Shown piece after piece: positions 6,270-6,722 of a stretch of DNA of 6,722 bases. The position numbers were made by a program, and so were the translations under genes. Location of the stretch: assembly GCA_947488635.1 (NCBI GenBank), contig CANLAY010000052.1:1-6722 (forward strand), read 5' to 3'. Positions within the stretch are counted from its first letter, which is position 1, and every line of letters begins with the position of its first letter. Source of the DNA: Candidatus Nanopelagicaceae bacterium. GTDB taxonomy: Bacteria > Actinomycetota > Actinomycetes > Nanopelagicales > Nanopelagicaceae. The notes below the pieces were generated by a model, which was not told where the DNA came from, ran no database searches, and saw only the letters and a list, made by a program, of their open reading frames with translations.

Positions 6270-6673
6270 TACTTACCTTCCGGAATAATTGTCACTGCGC
6301 AATAAAGAGTCATCGCCGCAACAATAACTAGCGGTAGGGCAACAAACCAGAGGCCACCTTCAAATTGATATTTCGCTACACCGAGGGCGATCAAATTCGC
6401 CAGAACTGCCGGAGCGCGACCAAAACGATGCTTCTTTTTAAATGAGTAGGCAGATGCAAGTAGGCCAAGTCCGCCTAGAAGCGAGAAGAGAAGTACACCA
6501 ATTAGCGGCAAGATTTCAACAGAGCCTGCCACAGAAACATCTTCACGAGTTAAATCGAGATATAAAACAAAGACACCTAGGGCTAATACGACAGCACCTT
6601 CGAGATTGAGCAGGGCTGTCACGATGTTGCGACGAGCAGATTGACTGAGATGCTTCTTTGATTCAGCGCTCAC
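6269..6673 (-). CDS. Small integral membrane protein of unknown function, four predicted helices
   Basis: A 134-residue protein I cannot assign to a named family. It starts with a hydrophilic, basic N-terminus (MSAESKKHLSQSARRN) that should stay in the cytoplasm. About four hydrophobic segments follow: roughly 17-39, 52-76, 86-102 and 106-128. A strongly basic loop, S-F-K-K-K-H-R-F-G-R (77-86), lies between helices two and three. By the positive-inside rule, both termini should be cytoplasmic. No catalytic or transport motif is visible. The GTG start at 6673 has AAGGAG at 6680-6685, six bases upstream; the overlapping ATG at 6675 is followed at once by TGA and cannot be used. Its TAA overlaps the ribokinase ATG by one base, so the two form an operon, but membrane topology alone does not show a role in ribose use. 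Confidence 0.85.
   Translation of the reverse strand: MSAESKKHLSQSARRNIVTALLNLEGAVVLALGVFVLYLDLTREDVSVAGSVEILPLIGVLLFSLLGGLGLLASAYSFKKKHRFGRAPAVLANLIALGVAKYQFEGGLWFVALPLVIVAAMTLYCAVTIIPEGK
6276..6281 (-). promoter_or_regulatory. Ribosome binding site of ribokinase, inside the upstream gene
   Basis: The minus strand reads GGAAGG, six bases before the ATG at 6269. It lies within the last codons of the membrane-protein gene, as expected for a coupled pair with a TAATG junction. Confidence 0.6.
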
Positions 6674-6679
6674 ATCACT

Positions 6680-6685
6680 CTCCTT
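6680..6685 (-). promoter_or_regulatory. Ribosome binding site of the membrane-protein gene
   Basis: The minus strand reads AAGGAG, six bases before GTG at 6673. This is the best Shine-Dalgarno match in the window, and it settles the start on GTG. Confidence 0.7.
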
Positions 6686-6705
6686 CGATCTGCCTTGAGA
6701 TGAGT

Positions 6706-6711
6706 AATCTA
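6706..6711 (-). promoter_or_regulatory. Possible -10 box for the membrane protein-ribokinase operon
   Basis: The minus strand reads TAGATT, a TAnnnT-type hexamer placed so that transcription would start near 6699, leaving a leader of about 25 bases. The matching -35 would fall beyond the window edge, so this is a weak call. Confidence 0.2.
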
Positions 6712-6722
6712 ATGGAAAAACC

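Overview
The window looks like ordinary chromosome from a streamlined, low-GC member of the Actinobacteria. Freshwater acI-type lineages (Nanopelagicales, such as Planktophila or Nanopelagicus) are my best guess. Three things support this: a fused E2-E1 2-oxoglutarate dehydrogenase of the OdhA/Kgd type, which is an actinobacterial architecture; a nickel superoxide dismutase with its own maturation peptidase; and moderate to low GC with almost no space between genes. The taxon is an inference from gene content and composition, not from a marker gene.

Layout, left to right. Positions 1-147 hold the 3' end of an unidentified plus-strand gene. Positions 148-309 hold a short region with a possible 32-codon ORF. 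A plus-strand FlK-like hotdog-fold protein follows (310-729). One base later, and convergent with it, is sodN on the minus strand (731-1126), encoding nickel superoxide dismutase. Divergent from sodN is sodX (1176-1544), encoding the S26-family peptidase expected to remove the SodN propeptide. sodX directly abuts the convergent end of odhA (1545-5237, minus), with no bases between the two stop codons. A 129-bp spacer separates odhA from a minus-strand pair: a ribokinase gene (5367-6269) and, overlapping it by one base, a small four-helix membrane protein gene (6269-6673).

Functionally, sodN and sodX form one superoxide-defence unit: SodN is made with a 13-residue propeptide in front of the nickel-hook sequence HCDLPC, and SodX should cut it to expose the metal-binding His. 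OdhA carries out the 2-oxoglutarate to succinyl-CoA step of the TCA cycle. Ribokinase feeds ribose into the pentose phosphate pool. The membrane protein is unrecognised but appears co-translated with ribokinase.

I see no mobile element, CRISPR array, tRNA, rRNA or convincing new system. The points most worth a second look are the FlK-like protein, which appears to have lost two of three catalytic residues; the very short sodN-sodX divergent region with a small palindrome; the open frame after the first stop codon; and a spaced direct repeat upstream of odhA.
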